Origin: an uncultured Lachnospiraceae bacterium
GTDB taxonomy: Bacteria; Bacillota; Clostridia; Lachnospirales; Lachnospiraceae
Assembly (NCBI GenBank): GCA_949471785.1
Contig: CASWRE010000007.1
Coordinates: forward strand, 1-64,000
Length of the DNA: 64,000 bases
Direction of reading: 5' to 3'
Positions 53,030-62,424 of this stretch are shown in pieces. A program made the position numbers and the translations under genes. A model generated the notes under the pieces. That model had not been told where the DNA came from and made no database searches. It saw only the letters and a list, made by a program, of their open reading frames with translations. The first letter of the stretch is position 1, and each line of letters begins with the position of its first letter.

Positions 53030-53173
53030 ATGAAACACATCAAGACTTTGAATACAAAGAATTTGCAGAATACAGTAAAAAAGGGCGGATGCGGTGAGTG
53101 TCAGACTTCCTGCCAGTCTGCCTGCAAGACATCCTGTACCGTAGGCAATCAGACCTGCGAGCAGAGACGGTAA
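53030..53173 (+). CDS. scifA: SCIFF ranthipeptide precursor
   Basis: A 47-residue peptide with six cysteines at 21, 24, 28, 32, 36 and 43, the six-cysteines-in-forty-five pattern. It begins MKHIKTLNTKNLQNTVKKGG, the conserved leader. The cysteines are expected to be joined to other residues by thioether bonds (ranthipeptide class), installed by the radical SAM enzyme encoded next. It is too short for most gene callers. GGGAGG precedes the start. Confidence 0.96.
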   Translation: MKHIKTLNTKNLQNTVKKGGCGECQTSCQSACKTSCTVGNQTCEQRR

Positions 53174-53195
53174 TCTTGCTGTATCTTGTACGTCA

Positions 53196-53230
53196 AGCAG
53201 CGGTGCTTTCTTGCCGCTGCTATTCTTTTT
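53196..53230 (+). terminator. Attenuator-like terminator between scifA and scifB
   Basis: AGCAGCGG (53196-53203) with CCGCTGCT (53214-53221), then TATTCTTTTT. Partial readthrough would give far more precursor than enzyme mRNA. Confidence 0.75.
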
Positions 53231-53245
53231 GCTGAGGGAGGAAAC

Positions 53246-54601
53246 GTGATACACCAGTATATCAATAACGATATTCCGATTGTTCTGGACGTGAACAGCG
53301 GTTCCGTCCATGTGGTGGACGCAGTGGTCTACGACGTGGTGGCCCGAATGGACGAGGGCGCAGATCTGGAAGATATACAGGCGCAGCTTGGGGGCAGCTA
53401 CCCCCGGGAGGAAATCAAAAGCGCCTGGGAGGAATGTCTGGAACTGAAAAAACAGGGCATGCTCTTTACCGAGGATGTCTATGAGAAGGCGATCGGCCAT
53501 TTCGCTCACCGCCCCACGGTGGTGAAAGCGCTGTGCCTGCACATTGCCCACGACTGTAATCTGGCCTGCCGCTATTGCTTTGCGGAGGAAGGCGAGTACC
53601 ATGGCAGGAGGGCTCTCATGTCCTTTGACGTGGGGAAAAGGGCCCTGGATTTTCTGATTGCAAATTCCGGTTCCCGAAGGAATCTGGAGGTGGATTTTTT
53701 CGGGGGAGAGCCCACGATGAACTGGCAGGTGGTGAAGGATCTGGTGGCCTATGGCCGCGAACAGGAAAAGCTGTATGACAAACATTTCCGTTTTACGCTG
53801 ACCACCAACGGCGTGCTTTTGAATGAGGAGATTATGGCGTTTGCCAACCAGGAGTTCGGCAATGTGGTGTTGAGTGTGGACGGACGGAAGGAGGTCCATG
53901 ATTTTATGAGACCCTTCCGGGGCGGAAAAGGCAGCTACGATTTCATTATGCCGAAATTCAGAGCTTTTGCCGACAGCCGGAACCAGAAAAACTATTATGT
54001 GCGGGGGACATTTACCCACTATAATCTTGATTTTGCCGCGGATGTGCTGAGTCTGGCGGATATGGGCTTTACGCAGATATCCGTGGAACCGGTGGTGGCT
54101 CCGCCGGAAGCAGACTACGCCATCCGTGAGGAGGACGTGCCTCAGATCTGTGAGCAATATGATCTTCTGGCAAAGGAGATGATCCGCAGAGAGAAGGAAG
54201 GCAGGGGTTTTACATTCTTCCATTTTATGATAGACCTGACCGGAGGCCCCTGTGTGTATAAACGTCTGTCGGGCTGCGGTTCGGGCAGTGAGTATCTGGC
54301 CGTGACGCCCTGGGGGGATTTGTATCCCTGTCATCAGTTTGTGGGCACGGATGGTTTTTTGCTGGGCAATGTGGAGACGGGCGTGACGCGTCCGGATCTG
54401 GTGGAACAGTTTAAAGGATGCAATGTCTACGCCAAAGAGGAATGTAAGAAGTGTTTTGCCCGGTTTTACTGCAGCGGCGGCTGCGCGGCCAATGCCTGGA
54501 ATTTTACCGGGAGCATTAACGGGGTGTACGATATCGGCTGCAGGCTCCAAAGGAAACGGGTGGAGTGTGCATTGATGATAAAAGCCGCCCTGGCGGAATA
54601 G
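53246..54601 (+). CDS. scifB: SCIFF radical SAM maturase
   Basis: A 451-residue radical SAM/SPASM enzyme that forms thioether links in the SCIFF precursor. An N-terminal precursor-recognition region (IHQYINNDIPIVLDVNSGSVHVVDAVVYDVV) precedes the radical SAM motif CNLACRYCF (near residue 110) and the SPASM cysteines (GCGSGSEYLAVTPWGDLYPCHQF ... CKKCFARFYCSGGC). The start is GTG 53246, after GGGAGG, giving the conserved opening; the frame runs further upstream to 53186 without homology. Confidence 0.95.
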   Translation: MIHQYINNDIPIVLDVNSGSVHVVDAVVYDVVARMDEGADLEDIQAQLGGSYPREEIKSAWEECLELKKQGMLFTEDVYEKAIGHFAHRPTVVKALCLHIAHDCNLACRYCFAEEGEYHGRRALMSFDVGKRALDFLIANSGSRRNLEVDFFGGEPTMNWQVVKDLVAYGREQEKLYDKHFRFTLTTNGVLLNEEIMAFANQEFGNVVLSVDGRKEVHDFMRPFRGGKGSYDFIMPKFRAFADSRNQKNYYVRGTFTHYNLDFAADVLSLADMGFTQISVEPVVAPPEADYAIREEDVPQICEQYDLLAKEMIRREKEGRGFTFFHFMIDLTGGPCVYKRLSGCGSGSEYLAVTPWGDLYPCHQFVGTDGFLLGNVETGVTRPDLVEQFKGCNVYAKEECKKCFARFYCSGGCAANAWNFTGSINGVYDIGCRLQRKRVECALMIKAALAE

Positions 54602-54687
54602 CGTCACGGAATTTGTGCGAAGCCGCGTATGATGCGGCGGCGCATGGATATACGGCAAATATTATATTTAGGAGATGAGAAATTACC

Positions 54688-56949
54688 ATGAAGAAAAATC
54701 AGGGAATCGCCGTTCTGATCTTGAGCGTCCTGGCCATTGTCCTGCTGAGTTTTACGGCGGCAGTGGGCTGGGGACCGACGGGAACAGGATCAGCAAGGAA
54801 CATTATTACGGGTCTGGATCTGGCCGGCGGCGTCAGCATTACCTATGAGGCAGATCAGGATTTGCCTTCCGCCTCAGATATGTCGGATACGATCTACAAG
54901 CTGCAGCAGCGTGTTATGAGCTACAGCGAGGAGGCGAAGGTCTACCAGCAGGGCGCCAATCGTATCGCGGTGGAGATCCCCGGCGTGTCCGATGCCAACA
55001 GGATTCTGGAAGAACTGGGCACTCCCGGCTCGCTGTACTTCATCAGGCAGACGGACGATGACGGCAATGAGAATTACAGCTATGACAGTTCTGTGGGGAA
55101 TTATGTGCTGAACTATACCATAGACGAACTGAAGGAAAAAGGGTCCATTGTGCTGGAAGGTTCCTCCGTGGTAGACGCCCAGGGCGGCGTGAATCAGGAT
55201 AACACGGGAAATAACAACTATGCGACGGATCTGGAATTTGACAGCGCCGGAGCGAAAGCTTTTGCCGACGCGACGCAGTATGCTTATGATAACGGGCAGA
55301 CGATCGGTATCTATTATGACGGCGAATTTGTCAGTGTGCCCAGTGTGAATGCAGTTATCACAAACGGCCGCGCCGTCATTGAAAATATGGAGAGCGTGGA
55401 GGAGGCCCAGCGGCTGGCCACCACTCTGCGTATCGGTTCTCTGACCCTGGAGCTCCATGAAATCAGTTCCAGCGTCGTGGGGGCTACTCTGGGAAGCAAT
55501 GCGATCAGGACCAGCCTGACGGCGGGCGCCATCGGTCTGGCTCTGGTGATCATTTTTATGATGGTCGTATATGCTCTGCCGGGCTTTGTGGCTAGTCTGG
55601 CCCTGGTCATTTATACGGGTCTGGAGCTGGTGATGCTCAATGCTTTTGACCTGACGCTTACTTTGCCGGGTATCGCCGGTATCATCCTGTCTATCGGTAT
55701 GGCCGTGGATGCCAACGTAATTATCTACGCGCGTATCCGTGAAGAGATTGGCGCGGGTAAATCGGTGCGCGGGGCCATTACCTCCGGATTTAAGAAAGCT
55801 TTCTCGGCCATTTTTGACGGTAATATTACTACCCTGATCGCGGCGGCGGTGCTGGGGGTGCTGGGAACGGGAAGTGTTCAGGGCTTTGCCATGACGCTGG
55901 CTCTTGGTATTGTCCTGTCCATGTTTACGGCGCTGGTGGTATCCAGACTGATCGTCAATGCCCTTTATGCTGTGGGATTCAGGGACGAGAAATGGTATGG
56001 TAAGACAGTGGAGCGGCCAAGCATTGATTTTGTGGGGAGAAAGAAGCTGTTTTTCACCATATCTCTGATTCTGGCTATTGGAGTCCCCATTGTCGGAATG
56101 GCGGTGGGCAAAGCGACTACGGGCAGTACGCTGAATTTTAGTCTTGAATTTGTGGGCGGTACGTCTACCACCGTAAGTTTCAATGAAGAGATGTCCATGG
56201 AGCGTCTGGAGAGCGAGGTGGAACCGCTGGTGGAGAAAATCACCGGCGATGCGGATGTGACCTGCGTGAAGGTACTGGGCAGCAACGATGTCACCATCAA
56301 GACCAGAGTGCTGAATGTGGATGAACGCGAGCAGATGGAAAATACCATGATGGAAAGTTTTGGCGTGGAAAAGAAGGGCATATCGGCCCAGAATATTTCC
56401 GCCACGGTCAGTAATGAGATGCGTCGGGACGCCATTGTGGCTGTGGTTGTGGCTGCGATCTTTATGCTGCTGTATATCTGGTTTCGGTTTAAAAATATCC
56501 GTTTTGCGTCCAGCGCGGTTATCGCGCTGCTCCACGACGTGCTGGTGGTGCTGGGCTTCTATGCCGTCAGCCGCGTGTCCGTGGGTAATACTTTTATTGC
56601 CTGTATGCTGACCATTGTGGGTTACTCTATTAACGCCACCATTGTCATTTTTGACCGCATCCGTGAGAATATGGGCGGTTCGGGCAAAAAGGACCTGGCC
56701 GTGGTGGTCAATGACAGTATCACGCAGACGCTGACCAGAAGTATTTATACTTCATTGACTACTTTTGCGATGGTGGCCGTACTCTGGGTGATGGGCGTGT
56801 CCTCTATCCGTGAGTTTGCTCTGCCCATCATGGCGGGTATCGTCTGCGGCGCTTATTCGTCGGTGTGTATTACCGGTTCTCTGTGGTATGTGATGACTTC
56901 CCGCGGCGGGAAGCCGGAACCGGCTAAGAATAGCAAGAAGAAAAAATAA
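54688..56949 (+). CDS. secDF: Fused protein translocase subunit SecDF
   Basis: A 753-residue fusion of SecD and SecF, which use proton flow to pull proteins out of the Sec channel. The SecD half has the first helix (IAVLILSVLAIVLLSFTAAVGWG), GLDLAGGVSITYE, and RIGSLTLELHEISSSVVGATLG; the SecF half starts near residue 450 (LNFSLEFVGGTSTTVSF). Twelve membrane helices are expected. In-frame fusion is common in clostridia and Bacillus. GGAGATGAG precedes the start. A terminator follows. Confidence 0.94.
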   Translation: MKKNQGIAVLILSVLAIVLLSFTAAVGWGPTGTGSARNIITGLDLAGGVSITYEADQDLPSASDMSDTIYKLQQRVMSYSEEAKVYQQGANRIAVEIPGVSDANRILEELGTPGSLYFIRQTDDDGNENYSYDSSVGNYVLNYTIDELKEKGSIVLEGSSVVDAQGGVNQDNTGNNNYATDLEFDSAGAKAFADATQYAYDNGQTIGIYYDGEFVSVPSVNAVITNGRAVIENMESVEEAQRLATTLRIGSLTLELHEISSSVVGATLGSNAIRTSLTAGAIGLALVIIFMMVVYALPGFVASLALVIYTGLELVMLNAFDLTLTLPGIAGIILSIGMAVDANVIIYARIREEIGAGKSVRGAITSGFKKAFSAIFDGNITTLIAAAVLGVLGTGSVQGFAMTLALGIVLSMFTALVVSRLIVNALYAVGFRDEKWYGKTVERPSIDFVGRKKLFFTISLILAIGVPIVGMAVGKATTGSTLNFSLEFVGGTSTTVSFNEEMSMERLESEVEPLVEKITGDADVTCVKVLGSNDVTIKTRVLNVDEREQMENTMMESFGVEKKGISAQNISATVSNEMRRDAIVAVVVAAIFMLLYIWFRFKNIRFASSAVIALLHDVLVVLGFYAVSRVSVGNTFIACMLTIVGYSINATIVIFDRIRENMGGSGKKDLAVVVNDSITQTLTRSIYTSLTTFAMVAVLWVMGVSSIREFALPIMAGIVCGAYSSVCITGSLWYVMTSRGGKPEPAKNSKKKK

Positions 56950-56962
56950 AAAGGATATAAAG

Positions 56963-57010
56963 ACTGCCGCAAGGGGTATCTGTCCCCGTACGCGGCAGTT
57001 TCTTTTTTCA
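56963..57010 (+). terminator. Terminator after secDF
   Basis: ACTGCCGC (56963-56970) with GCGGCAGT (56992-56999), with an inner GGGG/CCCC pairing, then TTTCTTTTTT. Confidence 0.85.
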
Positions 57011-57027
57011 TACTTGTGGAGGAAATG

Positions 57028-58737
57028 ATGAAAAAATGGGTGGTTATGGCCAAACGGGCCGATTTCCAAAAGATTGCGGCTCATTTCCATATTGACCCGG
57101 TGACAGCCAGGATTCTCAGGAACAGGGATCTCGCCACTCTGGAGGAGATGGAACGGTATCTGCGCGGCGGCCTGGACCAGCTCTATGACGGCCTGGGTAT
57201 GAAGGGGATGGCAAAGGCCCTGGTGCTTTTGGAGCAAAAGCTCAGGGAAGGGAAATTGATCCGTGTTATCGGTGATTATGACGGGGACGGCATCATGTCC
57301 TCCTACATACTGCAGGATTGCCTGGGGCGGCTGGGCGGACGGGTGGACGTCCGGATCCCGGATCGGATTACGGACGGGTACGGCATCAATGAATCGCTGG
57401 TGCGGGAAGCCCATCGGGACGGGGTTGATACGATTCTGACCTGTGACAACGGGATCGCGGCGGCGGCCCAGGTGGCTCTGGCAAAGGAGCTGGGAATGAC
57501 GGTAATCGTGACGGATCACCACGAGACGCCCTATGAGGAGACAAAACAGGGCCGCCGTCAGATCCTGCCCCCGGCGGACGCCGTAATCAATCCCCATCAG
57601 GAGGGGTGTCCCTATCCTTTTAAGGGACTGTGCGGCGCGGGGGTGGCTTTCAAGCTGGCCATTGCTCTGGGCAAAGGCGTAGCGGAAACGGATTTTACGG
57701 AAAGGTATCTGCCCTTTGCCGCCATTGCCACGGTGACGGACGTGATGGAGCTGGTGGACGAGAACCGTATCATTGTGAAAGAGGGGTTGAAACGGCTGCA
57801 GGCCACAGAGAATACAGGGCTTCTGGCTCTGATCGCGGCCAACGGGCTGGAATCCGCGCAGATCATGGCTTATCATGTGGGCTTTATCCTGGGCCCCTGT
57901 CTGAACGCCAGCGGGCGGTTGTACACGGCGAAGCTGTCCCTGTCTCTTTTGAAAACGGAGGATAAAGGTGAGGCGGCGGCCATAGCCGAAGAGCTGGTAC
58001 AGTTAAACGACAGCCGCAAGGCCATGACTGAGCAGGGAGTACGCCTGGCCCGATACCAGGTGGAGACCACGTCTCTGAAGGATGACCGGGTGCTGGTGAT
58101 CTATCTGCAGGATTGCCACGAGAGTATCGCCGGTATCATTGCCGGGCGTATCAGGGAGGCCTACTACCGGCCGGTGTTTGTGCTGACGGACAGCGCCGAA
58201 GGCATAAAAGGATCGGGGCGTTCCATTGAGGCGTATTCCATGTTTGAGAAGCTGGCCGAGTGCGGCGCCCTGCTGGATAAATTCGGCGGCCATCCGATGG
58301 CGGCGGGTTTGTCCCTGCAGAAAGAGAACGTGGAGCCTCTGCGTCGGATGCTGAATGAGAAATGCGGGCTCACGGAAGAAATGCTGACGGAGAAGGTATA
58401 TATCGACGTGGCAATGCCGGTCTCCTATGTCTATCCGGGTCTGATAGAGGAATTCAGGCTGCTGGAGCCTTTTGGCAGGAGTAATCCCAAACCGGTGTTT
58501 GCTCAAAAAGGTATCCGGGCGTTGAAAACCCGCATAGTTGGGAAGAATAGAAATGTGATGAGGCTGGAGCTTATGACACCGGAGGGTGTGAAAGCCGAGG
58601 GGGTTTATTTCGGAGAGGCGGAAGAGTTTGAACAGTGGCTTAAGGGAAAAGAGGATTTTTCCATTTTGTATTATCCGCAGCTCAATACATACAGAGGGAG
58701 GACTTCCCTGGAGATTCGCATTACCGGATATTGTTGA
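57028..58737 (+). CDS. recJ: Single-stranded-DNA-specific exonuclease RecJ
   Basis: A 569-residue DHH-family 5'-3' exonuclease in recombination and mismatch repair. The metal-binding motifs are VIGDYDGDGIMSSYIL (near 83), CDNGIAA, and TDHHETPYE (near 162). The DHHA1 signature GGHPMAAG follows, and the C-terminus is the OB-fold domain. ATG 57028 follows GGAGG; ATG 57025 in the same frame is an equal choice. Family enzymes are usually 550-800 residues. Confidence 0.92.
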   Translation: MKKWVVMAKRADFQKIAAHFHIDPVTARILRNRDLATLEEMERYLRGGLDQLYDGLGMKGMAKALVLLEQKLREGKLIRVIGDYDGDGIMSSYILQDCLGRLGGRVDVRIPDRITDGYGINESLVREAHRDGVDTILTCDNGIAAAAQVALAKELGMTVIVTDHHETPYEETKQGRRQILPPADAVINPHQEGCPYPFKGLCGAGVAFKLAIALGKGVAETDFTERYLPFAAIATVTDVMELVDENRIIVKEGLKRLQATENTGLLALIAANGLESAQIMAYHVGFILGPCLNASGRLYTAKLSLSLLKTEDKGEAAAIAEELVQLNDSRKAMTEQGVRLARYQVETTSLKDDRVLVIYLQDCHESIAGIIAGRIREAYYRPVFVLTDSAEGIKGSGRSIEAYSMFEKLAECGALLDKFGGHPMAAGLSLQKENVEPLRRMLNEKCGLTEEMLTEKVYIDVAMPVSYVYPGLIEEFRLLEPFGRSNPKPVFAQKGIRALKTRIVGKNRNVMRLELMTPEGVKAEGVYFGEAEEFEQWLKGKEDFSILYYPQLNTYRGRTSLEIRITGYC

Positions 58738-58755
58738 GTGTAAGTACGTAAAAAC

Positions 58756-58784
58756 TTGTCAAAAAATAGTGAAAATGCTATACT
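58756..58784 (+). promoter_or_regulatory. Promoter of apt
   Basis: TTGTCA (58756-58761) and TATACT (58779-58784) with a 17-bp spacer and a TGC extension, about 80 bases before apt. Confidence 0.75.
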
Positions 58785-58863
58785 GAATCCTACAGAAAAA
58801 GGAAGGAAAAGAGTAACGGTGAAAATGTTGGCGCTGTTACGGGAAGGATAGCAGGAGGTAGAA

Positions 58864-59388
58864 ATGAAAAAGATTGAAGAGTATGTGAGAAGTATTCCGG
58901 ATTTTCCGGAGCCGGGTATTATTTTTCGGGATGTGACCAGCGTGCTGCAGGATGCGGACGGCCTGCGGCTGGCCATAGATTCACTTCAGGAAAAAATAAA
59001 GGATATATGTCCGGATATGATTGTAGGCCTGGAATCACGGGGATTTATTTTCGGTATGCCGCTGGCTTACAACCTGCATATTCCTTTTATTCCCATTCGA
59101 AAGAAAGGCAAGCTGCCCTGCGAGACCGTGGAGGCCAGCTATGAGCTGGAGTATGGCAGCGCGTCCATTGAGATGCATAAGGACGCCATTAAGCCGGGCC
59201 AGAAGGTTGTGATCGTTGACGATCTGATTGCCACCGGCGGTACCGTGGAAGCCGCGGTACATCTGATTGAAGAGCTGGGCGGTGAAGTCGTGAAGATCGT
59301 GTTCTTAATGGAGCTGGCAGGTCTCAAGGGCAGAGAGAAGCTGACCGGTTATGAAGTGGAGAGCGTCATCTGCTACGAGGGAAAATAG
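58864..59388 (+). CDS. apt: Adenine phosphoribosyltransferase
   Basis: A 174-residue purine salvage enzyme that makes AMP from adenine and PRPP. It opens with IRSIPDFPEPGIIFRDVT, and the PRPP-binding loop is VVIVDDLIATGGT. Length is typical. It is next to rel, as in many Firmicutes, linking purine and (p)ppGpp metabolism. AGGAGG precedes ATG 58864. Confidence 0.96.
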   Translation: MKKIEEYVRSIPDFPEPGIIFRDVTSVLQDADGLRLAIDSLQEKIKDICPDMIVGLESRGFIFGMPLAYNLHIPFIPIRKKGKLPCETVEASYELEYGSASIEMHKDAIKPGQKVVIVDDLIATGGTVEAAVHLIEELGGEVVKIVFLMELAGLKGREKLTGYEVESVICYEGK

Positions 59389-59427
59389 CGGAGGCATCGC
59401 AGTACAGACAGGTAACGGAGAGAGAGT

Positions 59428-61728
59428 ATGAATGGCCAGAGAACAGAGGCAATAGATAAAAAACGGAATATTCATGAGGTAGAAAAGAGCGTCAAATCCA
59501 TGGAGGATTTCACCAGCCCGGAGATTTTGTACAATGAACTGATCGCGGGGGTGCGCCGGTATCATCCCTCCGACGATATTCATATGATTGAGAAGGCGTA
59601 CAATATAGCGGCAGAAGCTCACAAGGACCAGCGCAGAAAGTCCGGAGAGCCTTACATTATCCATCCCCTCTGCGTGGGTATTATCCTGGCGGATCTGGAG
59701 ATGGATAAAGAGACTATTGTGGCGGGAATTCTTCATGACGTGGTGGAAGATACGGTGATGACCACGGAGGAGATCACAGAAGTGTTCGGCGCGGAGGTGG
59801 CTCTTCTGGTGGACGGCGTGACCAAGCTGGGACAGCTCAGTTACTCCAAGGATAAGCTGGAGGTACAGGCAGAAAATTTGCGTAAGATGTTCCTGGCTAT
59901 GGCTAAAGATATTCGTGTGATTCTGATTAAGCTGGCGGACCGCCTGCACAATATGCGCACGCTCAAATATATGCGGGAGCAGAAGCAGAAGGAAATTGCC
60001 CGGGAAACCATGGATATCTATTCCCCGTTGGCACAGCGTCTGGGTATATCGAAGATCAAGATTGAGCTGGACGATCTGTCCCTCAAGTATCTGAAACCGG
60101 AGATCTACTACGATCTGGTGGAAAAGATTGCCCTCAGAAGGAGCGAGCGGCAGGAGATGGTAAACGGGATCGTGGCCGAGGTACAGCTCCATATGGATAA
60201 TGCCCGTATCGACGCCGAAGTGGACGGGCGGATTAAGCATTTTTTCAGTATTTATAAGAAAATGGTGAACCAGGATAAGACCCTGGATCAAATATACGAC
60301 CTTTTTGCGGTGCGTATCATTGTGGAGACGGTCAAGGACTGCTATGCGGCTCTGGGTGTGATTCATGAGATGTACACGCCCATTCCGGGACGGTTTAAAG
60401 ATTATATCGCCATGCCCAAGCCCAATATGTACCAGTCGCTGCATACTACGCTGATCGGCCCCAACGGGCAGCCCTTTGAGATCCAGATCCGCACTTACGA
60501 GATGCATCGCACTGCCGAGTACGGTATCGCGGCTCACTGGAAATATAAGGAGGCTTCCGACGGCAAAAAGCTGGGGGCTCAGCAGGAGGAAGAGAAGCTG
60601 AGCTGGCTACGTCAGATCCTGGAGTGGCAGCAGGATATGTCGGATAACCGTGAGTTTATGAACCTCTTAAAAAGCGACCTGAACCTTTTTGCGGAGAATG
60701 TCTACTGCTTCAGCCCGGCCGGAGATGTCAAGACCATGCCCAGCGGTTCCACCACCGTGGATTTTGCCTACAGCATCCACAGCGCCATCGGCAATAAGAT
60801 GGTGGGCGCCAGGGTCAACGGCAAGCTGGTACCCATCGAGTATCAGATTCAGAACGGCGACAGAATCGAGATTTTGACCAGCCAGAATTCTAAGGGCCCC
60901 AGCCGCGACTGGCTGAAGATCGTAAAGAGCACCCAGGCCAGGAATAAGATCAACCAGTGGTTCAAGCAGGAGCTGAAAGAGGACAATATCCTAAAAGGCA
61001 AGGAAATGCTGAACAACTATGCCAAATTAAAGGGCAGGAATCTGGGAGAGTATACTAAGTCGGAGTACATTAACGCTGTGCTGCGCAAATATGGTTTCCG
61101 CGATTGGGATTCTGTGCTGGCGGCGGTGGGACACGGCGGCCTAAAGGAGGGCCAGGTGCTCAACAAGCTTCTGGACGCTTATGACAAGGCCCATCTGACG
61201 GCGCTCACCGACAAGGACGTGCTGGATGCCGCCACCGAAAACCGTGGAAGAATTCAGGGACGAAAGTATCAGGACGGTATCGTCGTCAGGGGAAGCCATG
61301 ATGTGACGGTGCGTTTCGCCAAGTGCTGCAGCCCTATTCCGGGCGACGAAATTGTGGGATTTGTCACCAGGGGCCGGGGCGTGACGATCCATCGGACGGA
61401 TTGCGTGAATATTATGAGTATTTATGGGGCGGACAGGGCCCGTCTTCTGGATGCGGAGTGGCAGCCGGAAGAAGTGACAGGGAAACTCTTCATGGCCAAC
61501 ATTACCGTTTACGCCAATAACCGGGTGGGGCTGGTGGTGGACATTTCCAAAGTGCTCTCCGAGAGAAAGATTGACGTTGAGTCCATGAACGTAAGTACAA
61601 GCAAGCAGGGAACAGCGACCATTGCCGTGAGCTTTAACGTGCACAGCATCGAGGAGTTGAATTATCTGATGGAGAAAATACGGCAGATCGAGAGTGTGAT
61701 GGATATTAAGAGAGTGACGGGATCGTGA
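59428..61728 (+). CDS. rel: Bifunctional (p)ppGpp synthetase/hydrolase
   Basis: A 766-residue RelA/SpoT homolog. The HD hydrolase domain (residues about 50-200) keeps LHDVVEDT. The synthetase domain has GRIKHFFSIYKKM and DLFAVRIIV. TGS (about 430-490), a zinc-finger region (VRFAKCCSPIPGD) and a C-terminal ACT domain follow. Both activities look intact, so it is the long bifunctional Rel of Firmicutes that runs the stringent response. It starts 39 bases after apt. Confidence 0.95.
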   Translation: MNGQRTEAIDKKRNIHEVEKSVKSMEDFTSPEILYNELIAGVRRYHPSDDIHMIEKAYNIAAEAHKDQRRKSGEPYIIHPLCVGIILADLEMDKETIVAGILHDVVEDTVMTTEEITEVFGAEVALLVDGVTKLGQLSYSKDKLEVQAENLRKMFLAMAKDIRVILIKLADRLHNMRTLKYMREQKQKEIARETMDIYSPLAQRLGISKIKIELDDLSLKYLKPEIYYDLVEKIALRRSERQEMVNGIVAEVQLHMDNARIDAEVDGRIKHFFSIYKKMVNQDKTLDQIYDLFAVRIIVETVKDCYAALGVIHEMYTPIPGRFKDYIAMPKPNMYQSLHTTLIGPNGQPFEIQIRTYEMHRTAEYGIAAHWKYKEASDGKKLGAQQEEEKLSWLRQILEWQQDMSDNREFMNLLKSDLNLFAENVYCFSPAGDVKTMPSGSTTVDFAYSIHSAIGNKMVGARVNGKLVPIEYQIQNGDRIEILTSQNSKGPSRDWLKIVKSTQARNKINQWFKQELKEDNILKGKEMLNNYAKLKGRNLGEYTKSEYINAVLRKYGFRDWDSVLAAVGHGGLKEGQVLNKLLDAYDKAHLTALTDKDVLDAATENRGRIQGRKYQDGIVVRGSHDVTVRFAKCCSPIPGDEIVGFVTRGRGVTIHRTDCVNIMSIYGADRARLLDAEWQPEEVTGKLFMANITVYANNRVGLVVDISKVLSERKIDVESMNVSTSKQGTATIAVSFNVHSIEELNYLMEKIRQIESVMDIKRVTGS

Positions 61729-61794
61729 CAGTATTCCTGCGGTGTGATCGTACAGGACAGGGGAACTGTGAAAAAACAGAACAGGGAGGATACA

Positions 61795-62424
61795 ATGGGA
61801 CAGGCAGCCATACAGCAGATGGTGATCGGGATGATCAGTACCAACTGTTACTTGTGTATGAACAAAGAAACGAAGGAACTTTTTATCGTGGATCCCGCAG
61901 ATCAGGCGGATTTGATTGTGAATATGGCAGACAGGATGGGCGGGACGCCCTGCGCGATCTTGCTGACTCACGGCCATTTTGACCATATCATGGCGGTGAA
62001 GGAGCTGCGGGAAAAATACCGGATACCGGTCTATGCCCACGAGGCGGAGGAGCAGACCCTGGGCGACGCTTCCAGAAACCAGTCCGGTGGCTGGGCGCTG
62101 CCAATCAGTCTGAAAGCGGACAAATGGCTTACCGATGGTCAGACCCTCACGGCGGCCGGGCTGCCGCTGCAGGTGATCCATACGCCGGGCCATACGCCGG
62201 GGAGCTGCTGCTATCTGCTGACGAAGGAAAAGACGCTGTTTTCGGGGGATACCCTTTTCTACTGTTCTGTGGGCCGTACGGATTTTCCGGGGGGCAGTTC
62301 CCGGCAGATTAAACAGAGCCTGGATCGGCTGCTGGCCGGGCTGCCGGGGGATACCACGGTATTGCCGGGCCACGGCGAGAGTACTACCATTGATTTTGAA
62401 AAGAGGAATAATCCCTATGCGTAG
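61795..62424 (+). CDS. MBL-fold metallo-hydrolase (glyoxalase II-like)
   Basis: A 209-residue metallo-beta-lactamase-fold protein with the metal motif LLTHGHFDHI, TPGHTPGSCCYLL, LFSGDTLF and LPGHGEST. Similar to hydroxyacylglutathione hydrolase YcbL/YqgX types. ATG 61795 follows AGGGAGG; upstream in-frame codons overlap the gap after rel. It overlaps the hemZ start by eight bases. Confidence 0.88.
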   Translation: MGQAAIQQMVIGMISTNCYLCMNKETKELFIVDPADQADLIVNMADRMGGTPCAILLTHGHFDHIMAVKELREKYRIPVYAHEAEEQTLGDASRNQSGGWALPISLKADKWLTDGQTLTAAGLPLQVIHTPGHTPGSCCYLLTKEKTLFSGDTLFYCSVGRTDFPGGSSRQIKQSLDRLLAGLPGDTTVLPGHGESTTIDFEKRNNPYA

